The notes below the pieces were generated by a model. The model was not told the DNA's origin. It saw only the letters and a list, made by a program, of their open reading frames with translations, and made no database searches. This document shows, piece by piece, positions 23,733-34,486 of a DNA stretch of 64,000 nt. A program made the translations under genes and the position numbers. Every line of letters begins with the position of its first letter. The stretch's first letter is position 1. The stretch is from Gibbula magus. Lineage: Eukaryota; Mollusca; Gastropoda; Trochida; Trochidae. The stretch covers positions 50,510,630-50,574,629 of the forward strand of contig OW388297.1 of assembly GCA_936450465.1 (NCBI GenBank), read 5' to 3'.

Positions 23733-25626
23733 AGACAATGTTCGTCCTCAGACGGCTGATATACCTGCTGATTTTCGTAACAAAAGATTAGTATTTCCGG
23801 ACCTGCTTTACGTCTGGACATAAACTTCTTTGAACATGTATGACAGTTGCTAGTTCGAAGGGTTCGTGTTCACCACGGCAGTTCGGTGATTGCGATCAGC
23901 GTTTGCACGAGTGGAGTGATATCCTGAGGGTTACAATAAGAACACCAAACGTTGCCAGACAGTGGAGACAAACACGGAGCCATACTCGAAACTGATGAAA
24001 AGGAGAACAATGTCATACGTTTTTCTTACATGACATGATCAAACTGACACAAATTTAAGCTTTCCTGATTGTTTTCATTTTATTTGCATCTAAATCATGT
24101 AATGGTTAATTGAACACATTCCTCTACATAACTGACGTTCTTCTGCTAAATTTCAACAGGTTGGTGTCAGGAATACTTTCAGGCCAAATTATGAACAGAT
24201 GAATATGCTTATCAAGATATAAATGACAAAAAACATGAACAGATTCATAAGTTTTTCAAGAAATAATGACTAATAAACAATGTCTTGTGGATTCTTGTGC
24301 ACGGAATTTGCATGTAGTTTACACTTCAGCAGTTCTCTAACGCGCCGACTGAAGGTAAACAGTGCGCATAGTACCCCAATTAGCGTAGTTCTGTCCGTTT
24401 CTTACTACAATAGACTCATTACGAAGCGTTTTGTTACAGGCAGTGTCCGCGCCACAAAATAGCATAGCATGTAATTTTTCAGCCAATGAAATGTCCTAGT
24501 TTGAACGTCGACTATCGCGCACGGACCTTTCAGTTAGTATATGTTTACTTTTGACAAATTCCGAAAAAAGTACCTCCATGTAACCCAACATAGTTTTGAT
24601 TACTTGACATTAGAACAAGGATATTTTCTGGATAACAACTTCTTTAATGTGAAAATACAATGTCTTGTATTTTCACATTAAATCTTTAAGGAAAAAGTTC
24701 AAAGTCTCTAAGTGCATTTTGAAAGTTTTTCCCATGTTAAAAATCGAAACTTAGAACCAAACTTGACCTTTAATAGCTGGGCCGATTGGGCTCAAAAGCT
24801 TCGCGGCAAAACTACATAGTAAGGGCTATCAGCCTGTAAAGTTTGGTTGTCATAGCTGCATTCCTTCTTGCCAAAGTGCCAATGACAAAATCTGTGGAAA
24901 CATAACACTAAAAAAACGCCAATTTAACAATATGGATTCCGCCCAAAATGGCTGAATCCTTAATAATAGTTCAGTAGATACAAATACACTGATCTGGAGT
25001 AGGATGAACAGAGCGAAATAGAAACAGGATTTCGACAGTTCTATTGAAATTAATTGACCAAGGGTTATATCTTTATTAACTCAAGAAGCCCGTGTCAAAA
25101 TAAACCATACAATGGTAAGCGTGATTCTTCTATGCAACCTGTTATCAATACTGCACTGTACAGGTCTGTGTATTCAGATTTGTAATTTCTAGCAAAAAGA
25201 ACGTTCGTATTTATTAGCAAGCAAGTTAATTACATGCATTTTGAATTTGTGCTGATAAAAGCAACAAACAATGTGATCTAGAAAAGAGACGTAAGTATTG
25301 AGAAGCAGCAGTATCTTTACTTTAAATATGTATCCATGGTGTTTCACAAAGGTTTTGCTTTTACTTGAGTATGATTGTGTGCTGATTTCAGTAGAAATAA
25401 TTTCATTAAATTGCACATTCATTCCCAATCAACAAATATATCATAATTACTACATTCCAATTAAAATCGAGCAATATAACTATACATGTACAGAATCCGA
25501 GACTACTCTTTTAAAATCAACAAAAATTTTTTTCCTGTTTCCACACAAAATAACGTTTGAATTGCGCGTAGTGCACTGTACGGTTTACGATCAGAAATCA
25601 CTACTTTTCCTTTACATCGTCTCTAT
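23733..25626. other. Stretch without a gene; one perfect hairpin
   Basis: No supported coding frame. Includes a perfect hairpin at 24643-24682, with 18-bp arms (TTTAATGTGAAAATACAA and its complement) and a 4-bp loop TGTC. The 131-codon frame starting at 25298 is AT-rich and low in complexity, and runs into the SINE stub at its end, so it is not called. Confidence 0.45.
24643..24682. repeat. Perfect 18-bp-arm hairpin
   Basis: The left arm 24643-24660 and right arm 24665-24682 are exact reverse complements with a four-base loop. No U-run follows and this is eukaryotic DNA, so it is not called a terminator. It may be a minimal foldback element or a replication-slippage product. Confidence 0.85.
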
Positions 25627-25641
25627 ACTGAATAGATTATC

Positions 25642-25688
25642 TGGCTGCAATACTGCCGAAGCGGCGTTAAACAATAACTCACTCACTC
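25642..25688 (+). mobile_element. Extremely 5'-truncated SINE with 15-bp target duplication
   Basis: The 47-bp insert reads TGGCTGCAATACTGCCGAAG, then CGGCGTTAAAC, then an (ACTC)n tail. It is flanked by an exact 15-bp direct repeat, ACTGAATAGATTATC, at 25627-25641 and 25689-25703. The GGCGTTAAAC-(ACTC)n end is the 3' end of a SINE type I associate with gastropods. A perfect duplication around a 3'-end fragment is the signature of LINE-mediated retroposition, and its perfection suggests a recent event. Confidence 0.85.
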
Positions 25689-25703
25689 ACTGAATAGATT
25701 ATC

Positions 25704-26501
25704 ATCAAAATGGTAATGTTCGGCATCAGTCCGTAGTTCTCGGTAAAATAAAACCATTTATAACGTTTGGCATATGTGACTCCAACAAGACTGGATACAT
25801 ATTGAATAACCCTCCAAACATTGCATTTGTGAGATGATATCAGCAGTGTTACCACCGACCTCAACGTCAAGTTTTTTTAAACAAAACGTTGACGCGAACC
25901 ATATTTATAGTGGTAACATGTGTTAAACAGGGATTGAAAGTCGTACATAACATCCGAACTTAATTGCACAACATACACCAGATGTGGACATATAAATATG
26001 CTGACACATTCTGTCACTTCAAAGAGCTTGGTGAAAGTTTAAACGTACACTGACGTTGATTTCATTTGTTTTTGCACTGTCTTTTTTAAAACCTCATTCA
26101 ATATGTCACCAGCGACGAATTATATCATGACATGGTTACATTATGAAATATTTGCAATTTTCATCTCCAATATATATGAGGACTGCCACATACAAACAAT
26201 ATTTTCATTTCGTATTCAGGATATCCGTACCATTTCAACGTTAATTAGAGACGTTCCTCACTTCTTTCAGTTTATCTTTACCCCAGGATATATGTGTATA
26301 TGAGATTGTTCATAGGTTTGTCATATGAAAGGGAGCAATTATTTAGCTGAACGTTTTGATAAACATGACTCTCATCACATAGGTCATGATCTTAAAATCG
26401 AAGGAGCTTACTTTTGCATCACTTCCAAAGCAGGTTATAACAGGCTATTCAGAAACTATTTGTTCTGGCTTTAGAAACAATACTGTATAGGAAGTCGGTG
26501 A
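25704..26501. other. Stretch without a gene
   Basis: Holds a diverged dispersed segment (about 25950-26025) resembling 2450-2525, including CATCCGAACTTAATT, ACCAGATGTG and GACACATTCTGTCACTT. No other feature is supported. Confidence 0.45.
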
Positions 26502-26797
26502 ACAATTGATCTGACTTCGGTATCTATCATTGTCAATGAATTCCATGCACAGATAAAGCCTGCAGTGGAAGACAAAACATATACCTCTTCAGGACCACCC
26601 ACTAAACAATACAAAGCCTTCGCCTGTGATTCCTCAGAGCATTCCCCATGGGCTTCCATATTGATTATCCAAGGTTTTTGTGAAACTGACATTCAGAATG
26701 GGCCTCGTCTGAACAAGTTCCTTAATCCTCTTATAACAACGATCCGTCTTCTTACATTGATTACATCATTAGTCAAAGAGTCCATTCTAGGATAAGT
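26502..26797 (+). other. Frame open on both strands, possible decayed exon
   Basis: On the plus strand a frame is open from 26502 to a TAA at 26795-26797, with protein-like composition (for example KPAVEDKTYTSSGPPTKQYK). A CATGCACAG sequence ending at 26552 could be an acceptor. On the minus strand a second frame (26471-26692) is equally protein-like (CSEESQAKALYCLVGGPEEV). Only one, or neither, can be genuine. The left boundary of a duplicated block (26645) falls inside it. I recognise neither translation. Confidence 0.25.
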
Positions 26798-26912
26798 GAT
26801 GGAACACACTCATTGTCAATTACTGCAGAGGAGAACTAAATACATGACACACATGAAAACTCCGAACACCTAATCAATACATTTGATTGATTACATTGTT
26901 GTGATCGATGCT
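26645..26912 (+). repeat. Duplicated ~268-bp block, copy 1 (pairs with 36034-36300)
   Basis: From CCATGGGCTTCCATATTGAT to TTGTTGTGATCGAT the block is nearly identical to 36034-36300 on the same strand, with scattered substitutions concentrated near ACACATGAAAACTCCG / ACGCATGACGACTCCA. It is 9.4 kb from its partner, has no inverted ends, and includes part of the open frame described above. Confidence 0.85.
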
Positions 26913-26991
26913 AGGAAAATGAGGTCGATGAGTCAACCGGTCAAAGGTGATGGAATGTGTCCACATTAGGAGGGATTTTAACATGTGAAAT

Positions 26992-27004
26992 ATATATATA
27001 TATG
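26992..27004 (+). repeat. Short (AT)n microsatellite
   Basis: A short uninterrupted TA/AT run within AT-rich sequence; nothing further can be said. Confidence 0.7.
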
Positions 27005-27149
27005 AAAATATACAGACACCACGGGACCTCACTTCCTGTAAGGTAAACAATAGGTTTGTCAACCACACCTACCCAATATTCATTTTGATTGTGATACTAC
27101 ACTTAAATGAAGTGCACTGAGTGTGTAACAGTTATCGATGTAGTAATAC

Positions 27150-27640
27150 ATGTGTCAAGTTCAGGTCAAGGTCACAAGGCAAAAATGCACACCTCGTCTG
27201 AAAGGTTCCATCACACGGGATGCACATGCTGGGTATAAAATACCAATCACGGGTCAGTTACAAGTTTTTGCCAAGTTTTCGGAAACGGCTCCTTGTGCAA
27301 AGTTCAAAGTTCAAGGTCTTAAATTTTTAAAAAAGATTACCCAGTGTGGAAGGTCTCACCGCATCGGATGCACGTCATCAAAGGCGTAGTACTGGCGAAT
27401 CAAAAGTTACGATTATGGTATAGTTTCGAAATATGCTTCTCTTGTTAGGTGTAACTGACAAGGTTAAAATTTAGTACCTCGTGTGAAAGGTCTCTTCACA
27501 TCGGATGTACTTGTGAGGAATCACAGTCCTATCACTGACCATCCAAAGGTTATGACAAAAGTTGAATTTTACAGACTGACTTCCGGGTGAAAAACAATAG
27601 ACCTCGGAATCTATTGTTTGGCATACCTGTGCATGACTGT
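27150..27640 (-). mobile_element. Degenerate hairpin-ended element with repeated units
   Basis: On the minus strand it begins near a CAATAGATTCCGAGGTCTATTG palindrome (about 27595-27618), followed by TTTTTCACCCGG, matching the terminal order of the CCCCCGAATC elements. Three diverged units follow, each with a GAAAGGT(T/C)(C/T)-(N)-CA-CGGATGCAC core, at about 27207, 27347 and 27485. It ends with GTCAAGGTCACAAGG-type sequence near 27165-27180. The G/C-rich hairpin has decayed. Confidence 0.5.
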
Positions 27641-28505
27641 CGTTTGAAGACGTAGTGTCCTTCAAAAATGCTGGGATCCTATTTATATTCCATGCTCAAA
27701 ACTTGTTACTATAATTATTTAATGAGTTTAGGTAAATTATAATTTGAAAGTAAATGCCTCTTTAACATGTCAGGGTTTAATATGTGTGCAAAGTATGTGT
27801 GCCAATGGTCTTTCTATTGATTAAAATGAGTAACATATACTTTTGTCAGTTAATAAGTACCAAAGTTTACCTTGTCAATAACAAGCTTTATTTAATCTTA
27901 TATATACAATTGTAGATTGTAATCGTTCGGAAGGAGATTCTGTACATGGATGATGGATTATGTAATCGTATCTGTATGTATGTATATACATACTTTATGA
28001 AAGGGTGATACCTTTTTTCTTTCAATTTTTTTTATTTCTGAAACATTATTCAGATTTATTCACTGTTGCTTTTCAAAAGTAATTGAATATCGTATGTGGG
28101 ATAATTGAATTTGTGGAGGTGATCATGACTCGGACATCTGAAATAATTTACTTCCGATTCTTTGTAAGGTATTACACTAAAAGGAAATGGGCAAAACCTT
28201 TTGACAATGTACTTACTTTTCCCCTAAAAATATGCTGACAAATGTACGCTTCCTGAAATTAGCACTGACAAGATATTTTGAGGGATTTAAATGTATAATG
28301 TTAACAACATGCATCACCTATTTAGCTTCGATCTTTGAGGAAGGTCATTTAATAACTACAGGGTCAGGAGTGACTGTAAAGAAAGCAGATAGGAATTCAA
28401 TATAATACTCAACATGAATGGTGAAACACGAAACAGAACGGTAACCAGTTGATCAATCAAAACTTATTAAATGTATTTTTTTCAAATGGAATGACATAAT
28501 GATAT
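27641..28505. other. Stretch without a gene
   Basis: AT-rich, no supported feature. Confidence 0.5.
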
Positions 28506-28771
28506 AGGGTTTCACGCCGTTTTCAAGAGTAGTTCATTTATATCATGGCTGATATAATTGTGCTTAATTGTGGTTATACATAGCGGTAAAGCTTCGAGCA
28601 TTGGCAGGAACTAATGAACCATGGGTGGTACTTTGCTGACGGGTCATGTAACATTTCACCCAAACCTTACTGCATGTAGAACAGTTCTCTACACCAGACA
28701 AAGTCGTCAAACCCCTGGCGGTTTTCGAACCAGGACCTCTTGAATACGCCAACCACTGCGCTATCCTGCCA
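28506..28771 (-). mobile_element. tRNA-headed SINE, diverged copy
   Basis: Minus-strand copy with the head GGCAGGATAGCGCAGTGGTT and a mutated box B (GGTTCGAAAACC), the body with CATGCAGTAAGGTTTGGGTG, and the 3' GAAAACGGCGTGAAACCC end lacking the tandem tail. A short ATAATGA occurs on both sides (28497 and 28777 regions) but is too short to call a target duplication. Confidence 0.78.
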
Positions 28772-28854
28772 ACTCTATAATGAAAGGGGACTGAGGTGAG
28801 ATGAATTCAATAACATTTTAATATTCTATCACGGGGGCTTGCATTATGCTCTCA

Positions 28855-28972
28855 GCACAAATGAAACTATACATTACCGTAAAACATGCGACCACCAGCT
28901 GGATGCGCTGCAATTTAGCCTTACACCCTAACCCTAATGCATGTAGATCAGTACTCAACAGCAGGTGGAACT
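28855..28972 (-). mobile_element. Degenerate SINE fragment
   Basis: The blocks ACATTACCGTAAAACATGCGA, CAGCTGGATGCGCTG, ACCCTAATGCATGTAGA and CAGTACTCAACAGCAG follow the order of the SINE body (CATTGCGGTGAAACCTGCGA, CGGCTGGACC, AACCTTACTGCATGTAGA, CAGTTCTCTACAGCAG), with the central part deleted. The head is absent. Confidence 0.5.
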
Positions 28973-29162
28973 AAATAACAATGAATTTGATAACGTAATG
29001 AGGTCAACCTATTGCTCTTTCGCTCTACATATTTTCAATAATAAACAGTTGGACAATACGTAAATGTTTGTTAAAACCTAGCAATTTCATGTTTTTAACT
29101 TTTAAAAGTAAAGCTATGAAATAAGCCTTACTTTGGGAGTAGTATCAGTAGGCTAATGGCTT

Positions 29163-32020
29163 ATGCGGGCCTCACACAATGCCGGAGCTAGCGTCCCGAA
29201 CATCATACGAATGTAAAACATTGAATTTACTGCCGGTAGTGTTGCGATGGTCATCCTGGAGGAGGTTAGAACCGACGGTGACACGATGCATACTAGAACA
29301 ACACACGAATATCACACGACTATAACACGAAATCTACACGACGTCGTGTAATCGTCGTGTGACGTTCGTATGAGCACACGATGGGTACTGGAAGGCCATC
29401 CGAACCAACCACGTGACATGGTATCAAACTCCACGTGACCGTTGCAGAATCACACATTTCTCGTAGACCATGTTCTGAATATACGTTAATTGTGATTAAT
29501 CATGCATTCAGTGCCTTAAGTAAGAGTGACTTTTAGTGATAAAAACAATACGTGAAGGATGTCAATCTGCAATTCTGGTGTGTTGGTTTAAACAGACAGA
29601 CATATTCTCTATTAGAAACTCATCGCAACATTTCAGTTAAGTTACATTCAAGATATTGATTATACATTACAACAATGAAGACCCACCCTGTAAATAAAGT
29701 TTATGAAAGAGATTATACATGTTATACAATTGATAAAATGATACACAAGATATAAGATAAAATATGACGTTTAAATAAATACTAAAGCTAAAATAATGAA
29801 AATGCATTCATAAATATGTGGATAAAAGGTACCAGATTTGCAAAGAAATAAGTGCAATTAGAACATCACACATGTTCCTTTACAGGTAGTGAAGCACATG
29901 TGTTTTACCTGGAAAAAAACATTTCAACTTTAGCACATATATACATGTACAGCTGCTTAACAAAAGTTTAATTCACACTTTGAATGCTACAGGTGAAATA
30001 TCTATTCAATCAGAAAGTGTTTCGTTATCAATATGAATACTTTACTGTTCTAGTGGTTAAATGATATCTGAAAGACTGTTACTATTTGTTAAATGGTGTG
30101 GCATATTTTAAAAATAATACTTAATCTTCATTAAAACCAACAGTGTCAATTATTGCGAAAATTCTGAATGTCAGGCCTCCAATTGAAATTTAAATTTCCG
30201 GATTATCTGTAAACCATCACAAAGTTTATTTTAAAATCATTTATTACTCACTGTGTGTCTCTACACATGTATTGTATCATCTGGTAATGCTAAGGTAATA
30301 TTCTATCGTACCTCTTACAGTGTCAGGTTTGGAATTGACCTTTTTGGAAGTCAACGCAAACATAAGCATAAGAATTAAACCAATGATATGTTTAAATAAC
30401 AATAATAGGGCAATATTTGAACAACCTGCATATCTAGTTTACGACGTTCGAGTATACCATGAGAGGATGTGAAAAAATAAATGACCGGGATTTAGTTTTG
30501 CAAGGTTTCAATTCAAGGGTAAGTTTACGTACAACAAGAATATCCAACCTGTAATATCTGTGAAAGACCACATACGGTTTGGTAGACCTAAACGCTTAAT
30601 GCTGCAAGATTATATTTATATTAAGATTTATATTAGATATATATTTCAGAAAAGAGAGGTTTTCTTTACATTTTTGCTTTTCTGAAAAGTGTATAGAAGA
30701 GAATGACCAACCTATTTGTGTATACAAAGAAGACAATTAAAACATTTTAGACAGTTGTGCCACGTTCCTAAACGAAATCAACACATGAATACAGCACCTA
30801 GAAAATAGTAAATTCTCTGGTTAAAGGAATGTTCAAATTTTTGAGCGCAAGAATGGGACAGAGTTCTCTGTTGGAATGAATCCAGTTTCAGAAGTTTCTT
30901 TAAGCAAATGTTAGTGAAACAGTCTTTCTAATCAATAACATTTAGCTCTCCATTCAGCTATAGAGCACCTACCACAGACTCACATTTTCACTATGGTAAC
31001 CAAACGGTGACCCCAACATTCACATAGATCAAGAGCAAATGGTCAATGGAATAAAAAAAATAAAGCGGTTTTGTGGAAACCATCTGCATCTTTATAAATA
31101 CTAATATTCTATTGAATTAGATAAACTTGTTAAGCAGCTGTAAAGCTTTTGTTTGATTTTCATTGAAAACTGTTAATCATTATATATTTGTCATTTATTG
31201 ATGAATATGCAATCCGAGAGAGATGATTAGAACATTTATCAGCGCATAGTGTTTTTTAAGTAACATAACCATTTAAGGGATTAAAACGACGGTCAATATC
31301 AAAATGTGAACTGTATAACGAAATCGGCTGACGTTTTAACTTAGTAATTATTGGTAGATGTTTTCACTATATGACATCAGTGAACATTCGTTCACTAATT
31401 CTTGAGTGATTGATTTATTGATTGCTGTTAAGTTGTTTAACGAGCAAATTATTAGTTGTTATAATTAATTATTACATGTACTTGTACTATTTCATTATGG
31501 GATACATTATTCAGATGCTGGTTTTATAGGTGCACGCCTGTGAAAAACTGGGGCCCGCCACCGTGTTGCAATCTAGTACCATTCACGATAGCAATAATTG
31601 GTAACGCGAGGGTAACACGAGGGTAACCCGCAGGTCTCACGACGTCGTGCAACCATCTAGTAGACCATCGTCAGCATTCGCATGAGCATCGAGTGCCGTT
31701 TGAGCCGAAGTTAATCCGAATAGTATTCGATGGTTACACGATGTGTACACGATGACCATGCGATGGACCCGATGTCTACGCGAAAGGTACACGAAGGGAT
31801 ATGTTCGTGTGACCATCGGCCAATTTTTTGACATGCCAAAAAATATTAGCTCACACACGAAGTTGTTCCCGGACCCCAAGAAACCCCCAAGATGGTCATA
31901 CGATGACACACGACGGTCACACGGACATCCCGATTTAGAGCCGAAGTCGACAAAATTGGAAATTATTGACATTCGTATGATGTCCGTGATGTTAGCTCCG
32001 GCAATGTGTGACACCCGCAT
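29163..32020. mobile_element. 2.86-kb element with 66-bp inverted ends and ACACGA motif arrays
   Basis: The left end (29163-29228, starting ATGCGGGCCTCACACAATGC) and right end (31953-32020, ending GCAATGTGTGACACCCGCAT) are inverted repeats matching at about 80 percent over 66 bp. They share GCCGGAGCTA and CATCATACGAATGT. Inside each end is a GC-richer zone dense in ACACGA/TCGTGT motifs (29275-29375 and 31600-31925), each with an ACGACGTCGT palindrome (29336-29349, 31638-31649). The 2.1-kb centre is AT-rich and non-coding. This looks like a large non-autonomous DNA transposon. The overlapping 141- and 132-codon frames at 31637-32141 are opposite-strand shadows of the motif zone. Confidence 0.68.
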
Positions 32021-32822
32021 TAGTAACTGTCTATTATATAACTCTTGGGGCCTTTCAGGCATTTACTCCGTTGTTAATCATATACATCATGGATATTTGC
32101 AATGTAGATTCCAGATTGCCCTTAGCTTTCTTAGCCTTTGATCATCACACTCCAATTGTATAAGACTGGACCAAGGGGATACTTGTATAATGAAGAAATG
32201 ACATCCTGTCGATTTTCTTAACATTATTTAAAACAGTTCGTATTTAAAAAAGTTGACGAAAACTAAAGTTGAAGCCATGGGATTAAAATGAATTAAACAA
32301 CATACACAAGACTTTGACAGAGAATTTTCCGGTACATTCATCACTTCAAAGATTTTGTTGAATAAAAAAAATCGTTGAATGCAACATGTTAACGTCATTA
32401 TGACTTTCACAAAATCCCAAGGGACTAATTATCTCCCACATATTGACAAGATGTCACTGGATGTAATGTTTTGCAGTTTTCATTACAAATTTTAATTTTA
32501 AAACATGTCAAGTCATATGACAAATACATGTGAAGGTGACGGTGAATTATATAAGATGCTTAAAATAATCTTCTGTTTCAGCACACTATGATTCTCGAGT
32601 GTTCATTTCGAAAACTGATGAAATGACAAATTTACGTTTCTTGCACAATACCAACTAGATTTCATATTGAATAGAAGAACGACGTTTCTTTAAACGAGCA
32701 CTAACACTTTCACGTCACATCACCAGGTCAAACTAGAAGAAAACTATATAGTGCAAGGAATAATATGTAACAGTATGTGAGTGACCATGCACCGAATTAG
32801 CATGTACTTACTTCAGTCAAAC
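32021..32822. other. Stretch without a gene
   Basis: AT-rich with no supported feature, apart from a faint echo (32290-32360) of the 25950-26025 dispersed segment. Confidence 0.45.
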
Positions 32823-33045
32823 CAGGGCCGTGTTCAAGAGAGGTTTCAAAGTAATCGCTCAATTAGCGATTACTTTTTAACCTCTCTTGAACGCGATTGC
32901 TCAATGAAGCGCTACGTAGCAAGGCGAGCAAACTTCGAGGAATTTGCACTGTGTCGTTCAAGAGAGAAGAAGCGCTCATTTAGCGCTACATTGAGTGATT
33001 AATGAGCGCTACGAAGCGCTTCATTTTGTTGAACCGCCGGCAGTG
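32823..33045. repeat. Compound palindromic repeat with AGCGCT motifs
   Basis: It starts CCAGGGCCGTGTTCAAGAG. A hairpin at 32832-32892 has 28-bp arms (GTTCAAGAGAGG ... AATCGCT) with two mismatches and a 5-bp loop. Downstream the CGTTCAAGAGAG motif recurs at 32955, and several GAAGCGCTACG/CATTTAGCGCTAC segments pair with each other in inverted orientation up to about 33023. The opening CCAGGGCC matches the terminus of the palindromes at 10863 and 23511, so they may be related. Confidence 0.65.
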
Positions 33046-33073
33046 CTCTACTCTACGATGATTGTGGGAAAAG

Positions 33074-33124
33074 GGGCCGGGGTGGATGGGGGAGAGGCTG
33101 TGTGTGTGGGCGGGGGTGGGGGAT
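33074..33124 (+). other. G-rich tract, possible G-quadruplex
   Basis: Six runs of three to five G occur within 51 bases (GGGGCCGGGGTGGATGGGGG, then a GT-rich spacer, then GGGCGGGGGTGGGGG). The first three runs are closely spaced and the fourth is about 15 bases away, so the motif is near but not strictly canonical. No gene is adjacent. Confidence 0.5.
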
Positions 33125-33618
33125 AGGGATATAAGCTCAAACCTTATCTGAACTAATTGGAATATTGACAACATCTATATAGTTAGTCAAGTAAACCATG
33201 TTTTGAAAACAACACTGCAATGGTAAGCATATAGTTTATTCTTACATGTCGATCCAAAAATGTGTGTAATGTGATTGTTAAGCAAATTAACAGTGACTTC
33301 CATACTGATTTGGTTCCCGGTCTTTAAAAAGCACAATTTTTGGTTATGGAGACTGGCAAGAGTTATTCCTTGAGTTTTGAAATTGAAAAAAAACATTAAA
33401 TAAGCCTAATGTTTAAGCAGGCAGCCTAATTGAAAGTATATTCAAATCTCTTTCTTGGCACTGACGAAATATTGCCAAACATATAATTATTATCTATACA
33501 CAGTAGCATATTTTTGAAAGTCACGTTACAACTTTTTCATTGTATCTGTTATATCTGCAATAGGTTCAAATCATGTCAACGGTCTTTACACTTAAATTAT
33601 CAATATGTCATCGTACAT

Positions 33619-34242
33619 TCACCTCAGTCAGTTAGTTCTGATTAATTTAATACTTAAAAGAAGTCCGATTCATTTAACTATGGCACGATGCAATAATACT
33701 TATCTACATGTACACTAATTTGAATTAAATAATTGGTGACTGTGGTTAAATTTTATTTAAAATATCATTGATGACGGGTAAGAAATTAATTTTACACCAA
33801 CTATAACCAACTATAACCAACCAAATATATGCTGACTCTGGCACAATTATTAATTTTCACATAGAATATGTCTTATATGTCGATGAACAGTTGTGTATAT
33901 CAAAATATTTTTTTACAGAAAATTAAAATATAAAATTTCATTTTTATATAAGCGGGGATATATAGCAGTCCGTCCGCCCGTCCGCCCGTCCGTCCTTCTG
34001 TCCGGTCAATTTTCTCAAAAACCGTCAAGGTACATGTACATCAACCAAACTTTGTACAGTTGTTAGCCCTGTTCTTCCCATCGCGCACAGAGAATTCTCT
34101 GAGAATTATTTTTTTTGTCGTTTCCATGGAAACGTCACTTTTTGAACTTAGTTTTATTGTGTTCAATTCGAAAACTTGAGATTGGAATTAAAAATCATAT
34201 ATATGATAAAATCAGAAGTTGGTAGTTTACTTTGTCACTTGT
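33619..34242 (+). mobile_element. GGGCAAAAGAAAG-family TIR element, copy T3, interrupted
   Basis: Aligns with 46179-46580 and with the reverse complement of 9072-9591 from CACCTCAGTCAGTTAG to GGTAGTTTACTTTGTCAC. Shared blocks include ATGTCTTATATGTCGATGAA and TTCGAAAACTTGAGA. The terminal TIRs are lost. At about 33950-34138 the alignment is interrupted by a hairpin-family element and then resumes. Confidence 0.65.
33950..34138 (+). mobile_element. Fragment of the GTCC hairpin-ended family inside a TIR element
   Basis: Starts TATAAGCGGGGATATATAGC, followed by a CCGTCCGCC microsatellite (33968-34000) and one partial unit with ACCAAACTTTGTACAGTTGT and a TTTCCATGGAAAC end, as in 37445-38120. The host element's alignment picks up again after it, so this fragment inserted later than its host. 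Confidence 0.65.
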
Positions 34243-34486
34243 AGACTGTGTACAAAGGGATGTCAAGTTATACATTTCATCTGAAATTACTGATCAACAT
34301 ACCTGTATACCAGCTATGGACAGAGCACTCTGCTGAAACAATATGTCATTAAAATATAAGCGTACTCCGACGTTGTAATTTCATGACGTCAATCAAAACA
34401 CCAGGGACATTTCTACGTTGTGATGATGTTTTAATCACATATCCTTTAAAGCATTGATTTTACATTTGTCACCATAAGAAAAATTT

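Noticed and set aside
24643..24682. Rho-independent-type terminator
   Set aside because: The organism is eukaryotic and no U-run follows.
25298..25693. 131-codon plus-strand ORF
   Set aside because: AT-rich, low-complexity composition and it ends by reading through the SINE stub and its (ACTC)n tail.
31637..32141. 141-codon minus and 132-codon plus frames, among the longest frames in the window
   Set aside because: They overlap on opposite strands inside the ACACGA-rich end of the 29163-32020 element. The openness follows from the repeat's composition, and the translations show no domain.
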